Positions 37,744 through 47,135 are shown, counted from the stretch's first letter. The stretch: 64,000 nt of DNA from Legionella cincinnatiensis (GCF_900452415.1 NZ_UGNX01000001.1:1984001-2048000), one strand, 5' to 3'. Translations and numbers: made by a program. Notes: generated by a model not told the origin, from the sequence alone.

Positions 37744-40700
37744 TTAATCCGGCAAAGACATTAAACTCGCATTACCACCTGCAGCAGTAGTATCTACGGT
37801 ATAGGTCCGCTCATGACAAAGTCTAATTAAATAATTAGGTCCACCAGCTTTGGGTCCCGTTCCCGATAACCCTTCGCCTCCAAAAGGTTGTAAGCCTACA
37901 ACAGCACCTATCATATTGCGGTTCACATAACAATTGCCCGCATGGACTCTTTGCCTGATATACTCAACAGTTTCATTAATTCGACTATGAATTCCTAAAG
38001 TTAAACCATAACCGGTAGCATTAATTTGTTCAATAACATGATCCAAATCCTTTCTCTTGAATTGAATTACATGCAACACTGGGCCAAATACTTCTTTCTC
38101 TAATGCATTAATGTGATCTATTGCAATAGCAGTCGGTGGCATAAAATAGCCTGATTCAAGTGACTCATCTAATGAACATTGATAAATAATTTCAAAACGT
38201 TTTTTCATATTCTCTACATGAGCGGTTAATGTAGATAAGGCAGTTTTATCAATAACAGGTCCCACATCAGTGACTAACCAACGCGGATCACCAACGACTA
38301 ATTCAGCCATTGCACCTTTTAAAAGTGCTATTGTCCTGGGATAAACTTCTTCTTGAACAAATAATACACGTAATGCCGAGCATCTTTGGCCTGCACTTCC
38401 AAAAGCAGAATTTACTGCATCAACAACTACTTGTTCTAACAGAGCAGAAGAGTCAACAATCATCGCATTTTGGCCCCCTGTTTCAGCAATTAAAGGAATA
38501 ATTTCACCACCGCGTGCCGCCAAAGTGCGATTAATAAGATATGCAGTGTCTGTTGATCCCGTAAAGAGAACTGCTTTTATTCTTTTATCCGCCACTAATG
38601 CAGCACCAATCGTTTCGCCAGGACCAGGAAGCAATTGTATTACTCCTTCCGGAATTCCTGCTTTATGCATTAATTTAACGGTATATGCGGCGATTAATGG
38701 AGTTTGTTCTGCGGGTTTTGCTATGACACAATTTCCAGTAGCGAGCGCGGCAACAACTTGACCGGTAAAAATAGCTAAGGGAAAATTCCATGGGCTAATG
38801 CATAATACTGTTCCGCGTGGATGGAGACTTAACTCATTTAATTCGCCTGTATAACCCGACAAGCGTAAAGGTTGGGCCAATATTTGCTGTGACTGGGTCG
38901 CATAATAACGACAGAAATCAATTGCCTCCCGCACCTCAGCGATGCCATCATTCATTGTTTTACCCGCTTCAAGACAGGCTAAAGCCATAAGTTCAGTATC
39001 ATTTTCTTGCAACAAATCAGCAAAACGGTTCAGACATGCCGCTCTTTCTCGAACAGAGATACTTGACCATATAGGAAAGGCTTTGATTGCTTGTGATAAA
39101 GCTTGCTCCACATCATCAAGGGTTGCATTTTGAACAGTTCCAATGATACTTTCCATTTGTTGCGGTGATTCTATTGGTTGCTCCTCACCTTTAGAAATAA
39201 CATTTCCTGCCACAATAGGCCCTGAAACCCATTGTTGTAGTTTAATTTTTGCCATTTTTTGCTGTAACAAAGTACGTTCGATGCGATCAGAAAAATCAAA
39301 ACCTTTAGAGTTTTTTCTAGAGGGTTGAAATATATCTTCTGGCAAAGGAATATTTTTATTCATTTTATGCAATAAAGACTGCGCTTTTTCAACAGGATCT
39401 TCAACTAAGGTATTGATGGGCGCTTTATCATCAACAATACGATTTACAAATGAAGAGTTGGCACCATTTTCTAATAGTCGTCTTACTAAATAGGGTAATA
39501 AATCTTCATGACTTCCTACAGGCGCATAAATACGACAGGGGATTCCATAGCGTTCTGCGGGTACGATTTGCTGATACAGCTCATTACCCATCCCATGTAG
39601 ACATTGAAACTCAAAATCTCGATAATCTCCAGTGATATTCAAGATCATAGCAACAGAGTAAGCATTATGTGTGGCAAACTGTGGGTAAATTGCATCAGTC
39701 ATAGTTAGAATTTTTTTCGCACAGGCTTGGAAAGAAACATCGGTAAAAACTTTTCGAGTAAACACAGGATATTCTGCCAATCCTTGCATTTGAGTCTTCT
39801 TAATTTCACTATCCCAATATGCACCTTTAATTAAGCGTACCATTATTCGTCGCTTCTTTCTTCTTGCCAATGCAGCAATCCAGTCTAATACATAAAAAGC
39901 TCTTTTTTGATAGGATTGTACCGCCAATCCGAAGCCGTTCCACCCTTCTAAACTGTCATCATTAAAAACACGTTCGATTACATCAAGGGATAGCTCTAAA
40001 CGCTCAGATTCCTCAGCATCAACTGTTAAAGCAATTCCGTATTCCTTAGCTAAACAAGCCAATGCTAATAACTTAGGCGACAACTCAGCCATAACCCGTT
40101 CGTATTGGCTTTCATTATAACGTGGATGTAATGCAGACAATTTAATAGAAATTCCCGGGCGTTTATATACATCAGAGTCTTTTGCGACCTGTTTACCTAT
40201 AGCCTCTATTGCTCGTTTATAGGCCTCAAAATAACGGTTCGCATCAACAGAAGTAAGTGCCGCCTCACCTAACATATCGTAAGAATAGCGATAACCTTGA
40301 GCTTCTTTCTTTTTGGCTCGAGTAAGCGCTTCGTTGATGGTACGTCCCATCACAAATTGCTTGCTCATAATACGCATTGCTTTATCGACTGCTTTTCTAA
40401 CTACTGCCTCACTACTGCGATTAATAAGTTTCATTAGTGATTTAGTTAAAGTATTTTGTGCCTTTTCAGGGGTAAGTATCTTACCGGTTAACATTAATGC
40501 CCAGGTAGTTGCATTTACAAAAAATGAGTCACTTTGACCAATGTGAGATTTCCAGTCACCACCAGATAATTTATCTTTAATTAAATTATCGATTGTGGCG
40601 CTATCTGGCACCCGAAGTAATGCTTCAGCAAGACACATGAGTGCAATACCCTCATCACTCGATAAAGCATATTGTGTCAAAAATGAATCAATACCGGTAT

Positions 40701-40890
40701 TTTTTTTACGCTCAGTTCGTACTAACTCAACTAATTTAGTTGCACTGTTTCTAATTGCAATCAATTGCTGTTCACCTAGTGTCGCTTTTTCACAAAGCTC
40801 TGTTATCAATGATAACTCATCAACACGATAGGCTTGACTAATGGCAGCTCGTATTCCTTCGGGTAACTGCATGATCTGCTTTTCCAGCAT
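37744..40890 (-). CDS. putA: Bifunctional proline dehydrogenase / P5C dehydrogenase PutA
   Basis: Oxidises proline to glutamate in two steps, with FAD in the first domain and NAD+ in the second. About 1048 residues from ATG 40890, chosen because GGAGAA lies just upstream; the ATG at 40911 has no site. The proline dehydrogenase barrel is seen in KLSALHPRYNESQYERV and RLIKGAYWDSEIKK with the end ICRIYAPVGSHEDLLPYLVRR-type loop; the aldehyde dehydrogenase in SPWNFPLAIFTGQ, FTGSTDTA, ETGGQNAMIVD and catalytic Cys in GSAGQRCSALRV. There is no N-terminal ribbon-helix-helix DNA-binding region and no extra C-terminal domain, so it should not act as its own repressor. It ends GGNASLMSL as usual. Confidence 0.97.
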   Translation of the reverse strand: MLEKQIMQLPEGIRAAISQAYRVDELSLITELCEKATLGEQQLIAIRNSATKLVELVRTERKKNTGIDSFLTQYALSSDEGIALMCLAEALLRVPDSATIDNLIKDKLSGGDWKSHIGQSDSFFVNATTWALMLTGKILTPEKAQNTLTKSLMKLINRSSEAVVRKAVDKAMRIMSKQFVMGRTINEALTRAKKKEAQGYRYSYDMLGEAALTSVDANRYFEAYKRAIEAIGKQVAKDSDVYKRPGISIKLSALHPRYNESQYERVMAELSPKLLALACLAKEYGIALTVDAEESERLELSLDVIERVFNDDSLEGWNGFGLAVQSYQKRAFYVLDWIAALARRKKRRIMVRLIKGAYWDSEIKKTQMQGLAEYPVFTRKVFTDVSFQACAKKILTMTDAIYPQFATHNAYSVAMILNITGDYRDFEFQCLHGMGNELYQQIVPAERYGIPCRIYAPVGSHEDLLPYLVRRLLENGANSSFVNRIVDDKAPINTLVEDPVEKAQSLLHKMNKNIPLPEDIFQPSRKNSKGFDFSDRIERTLLQQKMAKIKLQQWVSGPIVAGNVISKGEEQPIESPQQMESIIGTVQNATLDDVEQALSQAIKAFPIWSSISVRERAACLNRFADLLQENDTELMALACLEAGKTMNDGIAEVREAIDFCRYYATQSQQILAQPLRLSGYTGELNELSLHPRGTVLCISPWNFPLAIFTGQVVAALATGNCVIAKPAEQTPLIAAYTVKLMHKAGIPEGVIQLLPGPGETIGAALVADKRIKAVLFTGSTDTAYLINRTLAARGGEIIPLIAETGGQNAMIVDSSALLEQVVVDAVNSAFGSAGQRCSALRVLFVQEEVYPRTIALLKGAMAELVVGDPRWLVTDVGPVIDKTALSTLTAHVENMKKRFEIIYQCSLDESLESGYFMPPTAIAIDHINALEKEVFGPVLHVIQFKRKDLDHVIEQINATGYGLTLGIHSRINETVEYIRQRVHAGNCYVNRNMIGAVVGLQPFGGEGLSGTGPKAGGPNYLIRLCHERTYTVDTTAAGGNASLMSLPD

Positions 40891-41368
40891 AGTATTCTCC
40901 GAATCAAACATGGAACTATTCTCTTGCCTCTTTCTCTCTAAAACATAGAAGAGATAAGTAAAAGCTGGGTTTAGGATAGTTTTAAAAGGAAGAATGAAGT
41001 ATAGTTTAGTGCCCTATAAAATGGAATGCACTTAAACTATTTTTGCTGTAAAAATTACCTATTCCAGTATGAAATCAAGATAGAATACCTTATTTTTAGC
41101 TCAAATTAAGGTATTTTTTTAATCAACACGATCTAATTTAATACAATTTAATTGTATTAAAAAATTCCTATTTAATGAAATTTTAATCTAATGGGTTAAT
41201 TAAAATACAAAAATAACCTGTGGAATTGAATTAAACCTATGAATTGAGTAATATTTCACCCCGATGGGCAATTAAAGATCTTCTAATTTTACAATTACAT
41301 GATTTGTTAATATAATCACCATTTTTTTGAAGAATTGTAACGGTGAATAAGAAAAAGACGGGAGAAGT
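40891..41368. other. A/T-rich intergenic stretch
   Basis: About 478 bases between divergent genes, more than two promoters need. Apart from a terminator-like hairpin at 41084-41117 (plus strand) I see nothing definite. That hairpin has no upstream coding gene in its direction, so a small RNA could end there. Confidence 0.45.
41084..41117 (+). terminator. Orphan terminator-like hairpin (possible small RNA end)
   Basis: Arms AATACCTTA (41084-41092) and TAAGGTATT (41107-41115) are perfect, with a 14-base loop and a run of T immediately after. Upstream on the plus strand there is no gene, since putA runs away on the minus strand. Confidence 0.45.
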
Positions 41369-42046
41369 ATGAATACTTTGTTGACTCTAATCTCAACCTT
41401 GATTTTGACCAGTAATATTACAACGAGCACCGCTTCGTTTGCTCAGTCTGAAACTGACATTAATACCAAAGTAGAACACTTAAGCCATAAGGCTCCACAG
41501 TTAAACAAGAAAGTACTAAAGCTTGCTTTAACTGCTTATAAAAATGCAAGCAAAAAAGGTAGTGTTAAAAAACCTGTATTGACTGTGATTGATTACTCTT
41601 TACCCTCAAATAAGCAACGTATGTGGATCTTTGATCTTCGTAGAGAACGTCTTCTTTATAATACCTATGTTGCACATGGTAGAAATTCTGGTGTAAATAG
41701 AGCAAGTCATTTTTCTAATATCCCTTCTAGTAAACAATCCAGTTTAGGAACTTACATTACAAAAGATACTTATATTGGTAGTAAAGGATATTCCTTAAAC
41801 CTACAAGGCCTAGAGAAAGGCATCAACGATAATGCATTAAGTAGACGCGTAGTGATACATGGTGCATGGTATGTAGAGCCAGACTTTATAAAAAGAGCTG
41901 GGCGTGCCGGATTATCCTGGGGTTGTCCTGCAGTTGCACAAACTCTTGCAAAACCAGTGATTAATACAATCAAAAATGGTTCTGTAATTTTTGCTTATTT
42001 TCCTGATAGGAAGTTTTTATCACGCTCTGGCTACTTAGTAGGATAA
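41369..42046 (+). CDS. Murein L,D-transpeptidase catalytic-domain protein
   Basis: 225 residues with an export signal (MNTLLTLISTLILTSNITTSTASFAQS). The catalytic region VIHGAWYVEP (H164) and GLSWGCPAV (C186) is that of the L,D-transpeptidase catalytic-domain family that makes 3-3 peptidoglycan crosslinks or attaches proteins to peptidoglycan. Earlier motifs MWIFDLRRERLLYNTYVAHG also fit. This family is common in Legionella and relatives. Single gene, with a strong terminator directly after the stop and about 325 bases from the last hairpin of putA's upstream region. Confidence 0.85.
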   Translation: MNTLLTLISTLILTSNITTSTASFAQSETDINTKVEHLSHKAPQLNKKVLKLALTAYKNASKKGSVKKPVLTVIDYSLPSNKQRMWIFDLRRERLLYNTYVAHGRNSGVNRASHFSNIPSSKQSSLGTYITKDTYIGSKGYSLNLQGLEKGINDNALSRRVVIHGAWYVEPDFIKRAGRAGLSWGCPAVAQTLAKPVINTIKNGSVIFAYFPDRKFLSRSGYLVG

Positions 42047-42525
42047 AATAAAAAAGCCAGGGTTCCCACCCTGGCTTTCCGCAGTCATCCGTATAAGAAC
42101 TAAAAGTTCTTATGGTCATCCTGACAAAACCATATCCTTATGATTACAATTCCTTTTGTCTGACTTACATCCATATAAGTCATGCCTTAAATGTAGCAAT
42201 AGAAAATAAGAAGTGCAAGACTGTTAAAACTGAAAATATCTTACTGGTGACTCGATATAAACATATTAACTTTTGGAAAAAAATTTTTAAAACAAGGAGT
42301 TAATTTAATATTTATGAAGTTACATTTAAAATAACGTCCATTGTCTTTAAGTAAATTGAGAAATTTCTTACAAGAAGTCAAGCAAAACACCTCATTATAA
42401 TTTTGTAAAAAATAACATACCAACCTATTTCAAAAAGAAATAATCAACGATATACATGTCTAATGCTTGATTCTCTCAGAAGATGTGCTAGTTTATTCAG
42501 CATCTCGATTTCGCTTTAGAGAAAA
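42047..42525. other. Intergenic stretch
   Basis: About 480 bases after the L,D-transpeptidase. It holds the two hairpins and then A/T-rich DNA with no open frame I would defend. A 63-codon frame at 42112-42303 has no ribosome site and unnatural composition. The ProQ/FinO promoter should be in the last 100 bases. Confidence 0.4.
42053..42078 (+). terminator. Rho-independent terminator after the L,D-transpeptidase
   Basis: Perfect 10-bp stem AAAGCCAGGG / CCCTGGCTTT with loop TTCCCA. A second perfect small hairpin TAAGAACT / AGTTCTTA follows at 42094-42112. Confidence 0.88.
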
Positions 42526-42900
42526 ATGATGGATAAACAATCGTTAACTACAGTAAAAAAAGACAAACTCCAAATTATTGACTGGCTTATTGAACATTTC
42601 CCTAACGCTTTTTTTAAAAAAGGCAACCAAATAAAACCCCTAAAGATTGGTATATTTGACGATATCATTGATTTCTATGAGCGGTTGGATTCGCCTCCCT
42701 TTAGTAAAAAATCACTGCGTGATGCTTTAAGCTACTACAGTGCCTCTCCTGCCTATTTAAATTGTCAAAAAGAAAATGCAGCACGAATTGACATTTATGG
42801 CAATGAAGTTGACGTGGTTACCCCCGAACAGGCTAAATATGCCTATCAGCGTTACCAAGAACGATATAATAAAAAGAAGAACTTAGAAAAAAAAGAATAA
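42526..42900 (+). CDS. ProQ/FinO-domain RNA chaperone
   Basis: 124 residues consisting almost only of the ProQ/FinO domain: IIDWLIEHFPNAFFKKGNQI, PLKIGIFDDIIDFY, a central SKKSLRDALSYYSASPAYL and the basic tail YQRYQERYNKKKN. These proteins bind the terminator hairpins of small RNAs and help them pair with targets. L. pneumophila has RocC, which represses competence with the RocR small RNA, and a second short paralogue (Lpp1663). The short length is more like the second, but I cannot decide. Two successive ATG codons open the frame. Nearby intergenic regions contain hairpins that might be targets, which is speculation. Confidence 0.9.
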   Translation: MMDKQSLTTVKKDKLQIIDWLIEHFPNAFFKKGNQIKPLKIGIFDDIIDFYERLDSPPFSKKSLRDALSYYSASPAYLNCQKENAARIDIYGNEVDVVTPEQAKYAYQRYQERYNKKKNLEKKE

Positions 42901-43131
42901 ATATACTTTTGTACCTAGCGTACTCATCCTATTTCGAGAAGCAGGGTTTACATGAAATAAGCACCGCAATATAAAATGCTATAGGTGACGCACTTGCTGT
43001 GCGATGCCCCATTTAACTGGTTGGAAGTTCTTTCTCGATACCGCAATAGGCACAGAGAGAGAAATTGTCAACACAGCCTGATTTTTAATCTAAAATTATT
43101 ACAAATGAATGATTAAGCAAAGGGATGAATC

Positions 43132-43578
43132 ATGCGTATCAAACTGGCTCTGTTTCTCATTTGGATTTTCTCTTATACTTATGCTGCTGATCAAACAAAC
43201 ATTGGAGCTTGGACACAAAACCTCTTAATAGAAACACTTTCAGCAAGTTATAAAGACACTCCTTCGGAAATTAGGGCTGTACAGAAAAATTATCTTCCCT
43301 ATGCATGGGGCCCAATGCATCAATTTTTACTTGATAAACGCGTTGAAATTAACGAAAAAATGCTAACCTTACATCCAAAGGCTTTAACCGCTCCTCAAAT
43401 AACAGAAAGCAACGATTGTGAACTATCCTCTTGTTGGCAAGTCATTCAATCGTTTAATATCCCAGAATTATCCCTTAATATTGATTTATCACTTCAAGTT
43501 ATTCCAGGAAATATTGTTAAAGGCTCTGACTCTCCTTTTGTTGTTCAAAGTCTCTCAATGATTCTACGTTATTATTGA
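43132..43578 (+). CDS. DotI/IcmL-like exported protein
   Basis: 148 residues with a signal peptide (MRIKLALFLIWIFSYTYAADQ). The mature part has the pattern of the periplasmic domain of DotI/IcmL, a core part of the Legionella Dot/Icm type IVB secretion system: NLLIETLSASYKD (strand), NYLPYAWGPMHQFLLDKR (helix with aromatic pair), MLTLHPKALTAPQI, CWQVIQSFNI and a final strand VVQSLSMILRYY. It lacks a membrane anchor and the rest of the dot/icm operon, so it is a stand-alone paralogue, common in Legionella. A pair of cysteines (CELSSCW) could form a disulfide. Role inferred only. Confidence 0.6.
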   Translation: MRIKLALFLIWIFSYTYAADQTNIGAWTQNLLIETLSASYKDTPSEIRAVQKNYLPYAWGPMHQFLLDKRVEINEKMLTLHPKALTAPQITESNDCELSSCWQVIQSFNIPELSLNIDLSLQVIPGNIVKGSDSPFVVQSLSMILRYY

Positions 43579-43610
43579 TAAACAAATTATTACAGACTTT
43601 GGAGAGCGCA

Positions 43611-44306
43611 TCATCCTTGTAATGCTAATAAATAATTAACTTTCAAATCAGTCCCCAGGGAGGCTTTTCTTAAAAAAGGGTTATAATCCATTCCTTTCAT
43701 ATCACTCAATTGAAATCCAAACGAACGAGCTATAGCAAGTAATTCACTGGGTTTTATAAATTTCTTATAATCATGTGTTTGTTTAGGTAATAAATTTAAT
43801 AAATATTCCGCAGCTATAATTGCAGTAGCATAGGCTTTAATAGTTCTACTAATCGTTGATAAAAATAAAAAACCCTTTGGCTTAAGCAAGCGTCTACAAT
43901 GTTGCAAAACCAGCTCAGGATTCTGTACATGCTCCAGCATTTCCATACAAGTTATTACATCAAAGCACTGATTTTTATATGCTTCAACAGAAGTACACAA
44001 ATAATCAATATTTAGATGACCTTCTTTTGCATGCTCCTGCGCAACAAGAATTGTCTCAATTTCAGCATCAATACCAGTAACTTTTGCGCCTGCATTTGCC
44101 ATAGCTTCACAAAGAATACCGCCACCACATCCTACATCTAAAACACTTAAATGAGATAATGAAATATGTTGCTGTATAAAATCAAGACGTATACCGTTAA
44201 TATCATGTAATGTTCTTAACGGCCCTTCAGTATCCCACCATAACTTAGCATGTTGAGCAAACTTATTAATTTCTTCGGGATTAATAGTCGTTTCTGTATT
44301 ACTCAT
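43611..44306 (-). CDS. ubiG: Ubiquinone biosynthesis O-methyltransferase UbiG
   Basis: SAM-dependent methyltransferase that performs both O-methylations of the ubiquinone ring. 231 residues with the SAM motif VLDVGCGGGILCEAMA, acidic second motif TGIDAE, the motif DVITCMEMLEHVQNPE typical of UbiG, and the membrane-associating region LPKQTHDYKKFIKPSEL. The N-terminal WWDTEGPLRTLHDINGIRLDFI is diagnostic. It overlaps the preceding uracil-DNA-glycosylase-like gene by eight bases on the minus strand, so they are translated together. Length and motifs are normal. Confidence 0.97.
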   Translation of the reverse strand: MSNTETTINPEEINKFAQHAKLWWDTEGPLRTLHDINGIRLDFIQQHISLSHLSVLDVGCGGGILCEAMANAGAKVTGIDAEIETILVAQEHAKEGHLNIDYLCTSVEAYKNQCFDVITCMEMLEHVQNPELVLQHCRRLLKPKGFLFLSTISRTIKAYATAIIAAEYLLNLLPKQTHDYKKFIKPSELLAIARSFGFQLSDMKGMDYNPFLRKASLGTDLKVNYLLALQG

Positions 44307-45054
44307 GGTGTAATAAGTCCAAAGATTTAAAAAAATGAATCACTTGGGGATTCGTAATAAAACTAACATTATAGGGGTGTTCCGCAATAAGACCTATAGG
44401 TAATTTATCAAGAGCAGCAGTTTTTGCGATTTTGCCTAACAAAATCAATTGAATATCTGGTTTAATGAGTGCAAGTTGAGCAAAAATACTTTGCATAAAA
44501 GGCATCCATTTACGTGCATGATATGGAACTTTCCCTTCACTATAAACCAAGCAGGCATTGAGTAATAAAATACCTTTTTGCATCATTCTCTCAAACAATT
44601 CATTTGCTGTTTGTACCAATGAGCTTTTGTCAATGAGAGCGATACTTGCTTGTGAAGTATCCTCTTTGAGATCGCCACGAGCTTTCAATAACATTTTGAT
44701 TATATTACGTAAAGAAGTTGCTCTATTAACCCTTTTACTCAGTCCATTTAAGCTCCATAAACTTCCTACCGAATTGTCCCAAAAAGCATATCCATTTGCA
44801 GATTCCTGACGTGGATATGGCGACTCACCAAGTAAAATATATTGAGTTTTTGTAAGCGGCAAACTAAATGCTGTTAATAATCGCTCTTTCCCTGGCAACC
44901 AATCTTCGGTATTCATAAGCTGGTGTAAATAGTCTTGATCCATGGCTTCTAAAGCATTAATTAGAATCTCCTTCCATTCAGAATGACAATGATGTAAAAA
45001 AAATTGATTTTTCACTTTATTATCCTGTAGCGAAGAGTCAAAAAACACTTCCAT
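44299..45054 (-). CDS. Uracil-DNA-glycosylase-fold protein with altered active site
   Basis: 251 residues. The layout is that of family-1 uracil-DNA glycosylase: a strand QYILLGESPYPRQESANGYA (70s-80s), a segment LLNACLVYSEGKVPYHARKW, a strand QLILLGKIAK and AEHPYNVSF at the end. However the catalytic water-activating motif GQDPYH reads GESPYP (76-81), with Ser at the Asp position, and the HPSP loop reads HPYNVS. So classical uracil excision is doubtful; it may act on another base or bind DNA without cutting. It is coupled to ubiG by an 8-base overlap. Fold assignment is moderately strong, function uncertain. Confidence 0.7.
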   Translation of the reverse strand: MEVFFDSSLQDNKVKNQFFLHHCHSEWKEILINALEAMDQDYLHQLMNTEDWLPGKERLLTAFSLPLTKTQYILLGESPYPRQESANGYAFWDNSVGSLWSLNGLSKRVNRATSLRNIIKMLLKARGDLKEDTSQASIALIDKSSLVQTANELFERMMQKGILLLNACLVYSEGKVPYHARKWMPFMQSIFAQLALIKPDIQLILLGKIAKTAALDKLPIGLIAEHPYNVSFITNPQVIHFFKSLDLLHHE

Positions 45055-45099
45055 TATGCCCCCTTTTTAACTACAATGACGATTGATTAAACACTCTCT

Positions 45100-46998
45100 A
45101 TGGAAGTCATGAGTACTACAGCAAAATCACAAAGCACCTTCACTAGCGATGCCATCCATAATCGTAACTGTTACGCTTATTTTCTTCAATTAAAACCAGT
45201 CATAAATAAAAAAATCAATGCATTATTGCCTGTTTTTGCCAAATTACAATCAATAATGGACCAAGAATATAATGACAACTATCCTTACGGCGATTTATAT
45301 TCTTCATGTATCTCTTCCTTAGAAGAGTTTATCAGCAATAATTCACTTAAAAAGGTAAAAATTCTTGATGATTTAGTTCAAGCCATCTACCATAATGATA
45401 ATCATATTCTTGAAAAACCATCTGAATGGATAAATGATATAGGTGCAACAACTCGTCCTCAAAAACCCTCAGCTAATAAAATTAAACAAAAAGTAAAAGA
45501 TACACATAATACTATTAATCAGCGAACGCCAAATGATGTTGGTGGTATTTTTAGCCGTTTGTATTCTTTATTTGCGAATAATTTTAAACCTCAATATGAG
45601 ACTAATTTGCCTTCCATTAAAAATTATTCTTATAAAAATATCTTAAATCCTGTAGAGTACCGTTTTAGCACACAGGCGCAACGCCATAATGGCGAAACCA
45701 GAATTAGTCCTCTTTTTAAACGTTGGTTACAAATCAATGCTGAAAAAAGCAGTTCTACGCAACCAATATGCCATATCTATTTTAATAATCTTGCATTAGA
45801 TCGAAGCGATCTGGATATAGCTGGCTCTAAAGAAAGAAAGTTCACTCTGGAACTTCACAAACTTGAAAAGAATCCAAATTATAAAGTTTTGGTTATTACT
45901 CTCCCTGCTCATGAAGGTTTAATGGACTCAAACCATTATAAAATTAATAATGATCGATTACCGATTCTCTCTGTATTTAATGAATTTCTTGATGTAGCAA
46001 AAGGAAAGCGCCATAAAAGTGGGATTTCTGATTTTAGAATGAGTCGTGAAGCACGAAAACAATTGTTCGGTACTTCTAAAAATGAAGAGATAACTCTAAA
46101 AAGGTTACTTAAAAAAAGTTTTAAAGCACAAGGCTTGGAAAAAAATCACTTTATATCTACTGCTCAGAAACAAGCTATTTGGCTACATTTTATCAAATAC
46201 GAACTAACAAATTATATTATTAATACAATTCAACCTAATAGTTTTAATTTTTCATGTAAAGACGCTATAGACCGCGGAGCCCTCTCTTCATCTTATTATA
46301 ATTTGATGCGATCTTTGGAGTTAAATAAACCTATAACTCGAGAAGAGTTTGAACGCTCTATAGATGCTGCAGCTGCAAGCATCAAAGGACGAGGAATGAA
46401 TTTTCACAGGAAAATTATTTGGAATGCATTAAATGTGTATGTTAATGCACACTATACAAAGCTACTTTCTAACCGTGAAAAATCATGGTTGATTTACTGG
46501 CGTGATATGAATTGTCCTCATAGTCAGGCTGAAGAGCTGCTTAAAATCCGACTCGAACAAACTATGGAACAATATAAGCAACTACCAGAAGATGAAAAAA
46601 GTAAGAATATCAAAAGAGTAGGCTTAAAATTGTTAGACACAACTCATGAATTGAATGAACAAAAAGCGAGTGGTAAGCGCCTCTTACTCGAAGCAGTCTC
46701 GCGAACCTCGGAGTTAATGCATTTATCATCAAAAAAATCAATAAACGATTACAAAAACTTAGCAAATGAGCTTAAGATAAATCATCCAGCTTTATATGTA
46801 CTTGGTGGTCTTATGGAGTTATTACTAGGTGCAATTTTTTACCTTCCTTCTTTAGGATATTCACAAAAGATGATTGATCATGGACTGGCTACAGCAAATA
46901 CTGGCTTTTTTGCATCTAATCGAACAAAATTAAGTGATGAAATACTCGAATTTTCTTTAATTAAAGCTCATAACTCTAATATCAATGAGATCATATAA
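45100..46998 (+). CDS. CX5R phosphoinositide-phosphatase-like effector candidate
   Basis: 632 residues, no signal peptide. The key feature is FNFSCKDAIDRGA with C386 and R392, a CX5R phosphatase P-loop, followed by SYYNLMRSLELNKPI, AAAASIKGRGMNFHRKIIWN. From memory this order (CKDxxDRG, then KGRGMNFHRK) is like the phosphatase region of the Dot/Icm effectors SidF and SidP, which remove the 3-phosphate from phosphoinositides on the Legionella vacuole. An N-terminal helical part of about 170 residues precedes, and a hydrophobic segment (about 564-586) near the C-terminus could insert in membrane, as in SidF. Start is ambiguous between ATG 45100 and 45109. Phosphatase class is well supported, substrate is inferred. 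Confidence 0.72.
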   Translation: MEVMSTTAKSQSTFTSDAIHNRNCYAYFLQLKPVINKKINALLPVFAKLQSIMDQEYNDNYPYGDLYSSCISSLEEFISNNSLKKVKILDDLVQAIYHNDNHILEKPSEWINDIGATTRPQKPSANKIKQKVKDTHNTINQRTPNDVGGIFSRLYSLFANNFKPQYETNLPSIKNYSYKNILNPVEYRFSTQAQRHNGETRISPLFKRWLQINAEKSSSTQPICHIYFNNLALDRSDLDIAGSKERKFTLELHKLEKNPNYKVLVITLPAHEGLMDSNHYKINNDRLPILSVFNEFLDVAKGKRHKSGISDFRMSREARKQLFGTSKNEEITLKRLLKKSFKAQGLEKNHFISTAQKQAIWLHFIKYELTNYIINTIQPNSFNFSCKDAIDRGALSSSYYNLMRSLELNKPITREEFERSIDAAAASIKGRGMNFHRKIIWNALNVYVNAHYTKLLSNREKSWLIYWRDMNCPHSQAEELLKIRLEQTMEQYKQLPEDEKSKNIKRVGLKLLDTTHELNEQKASGKRLLLEAVSRTSELMHLSSKKSINDYKNLANELKINHPALYVLGGLMELLLGAIFYLPSLGYSQKMIDHGLATANTGFFASNRTKLSDEILEFSLIKAHNSNINEII

Positions 46999-47135
46999 CC
47001 CAACTTAGATGCTGAAAATTAGCTTCCAACTGTTGTATTAAATAATTCCAAAAAAACAAATTTTTTACTTGCTTATTCATTCTTTGTGGTTAAAAATAGA
47101 ATCTACAGGGAGATTATTAAACACAGGGAGTGGGC

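Noticed and set aside
42112-42303. 63-codon plus-strand frame
   Set aside because: No ribosome site, odd composition, and it starts in the hairpin after the L,D-transpeptidase.
43132-43578. Core DotI of the secretion system
   Set aside because: No membrane anchor and no dot/icm neighbours; only a paralogue is supported.
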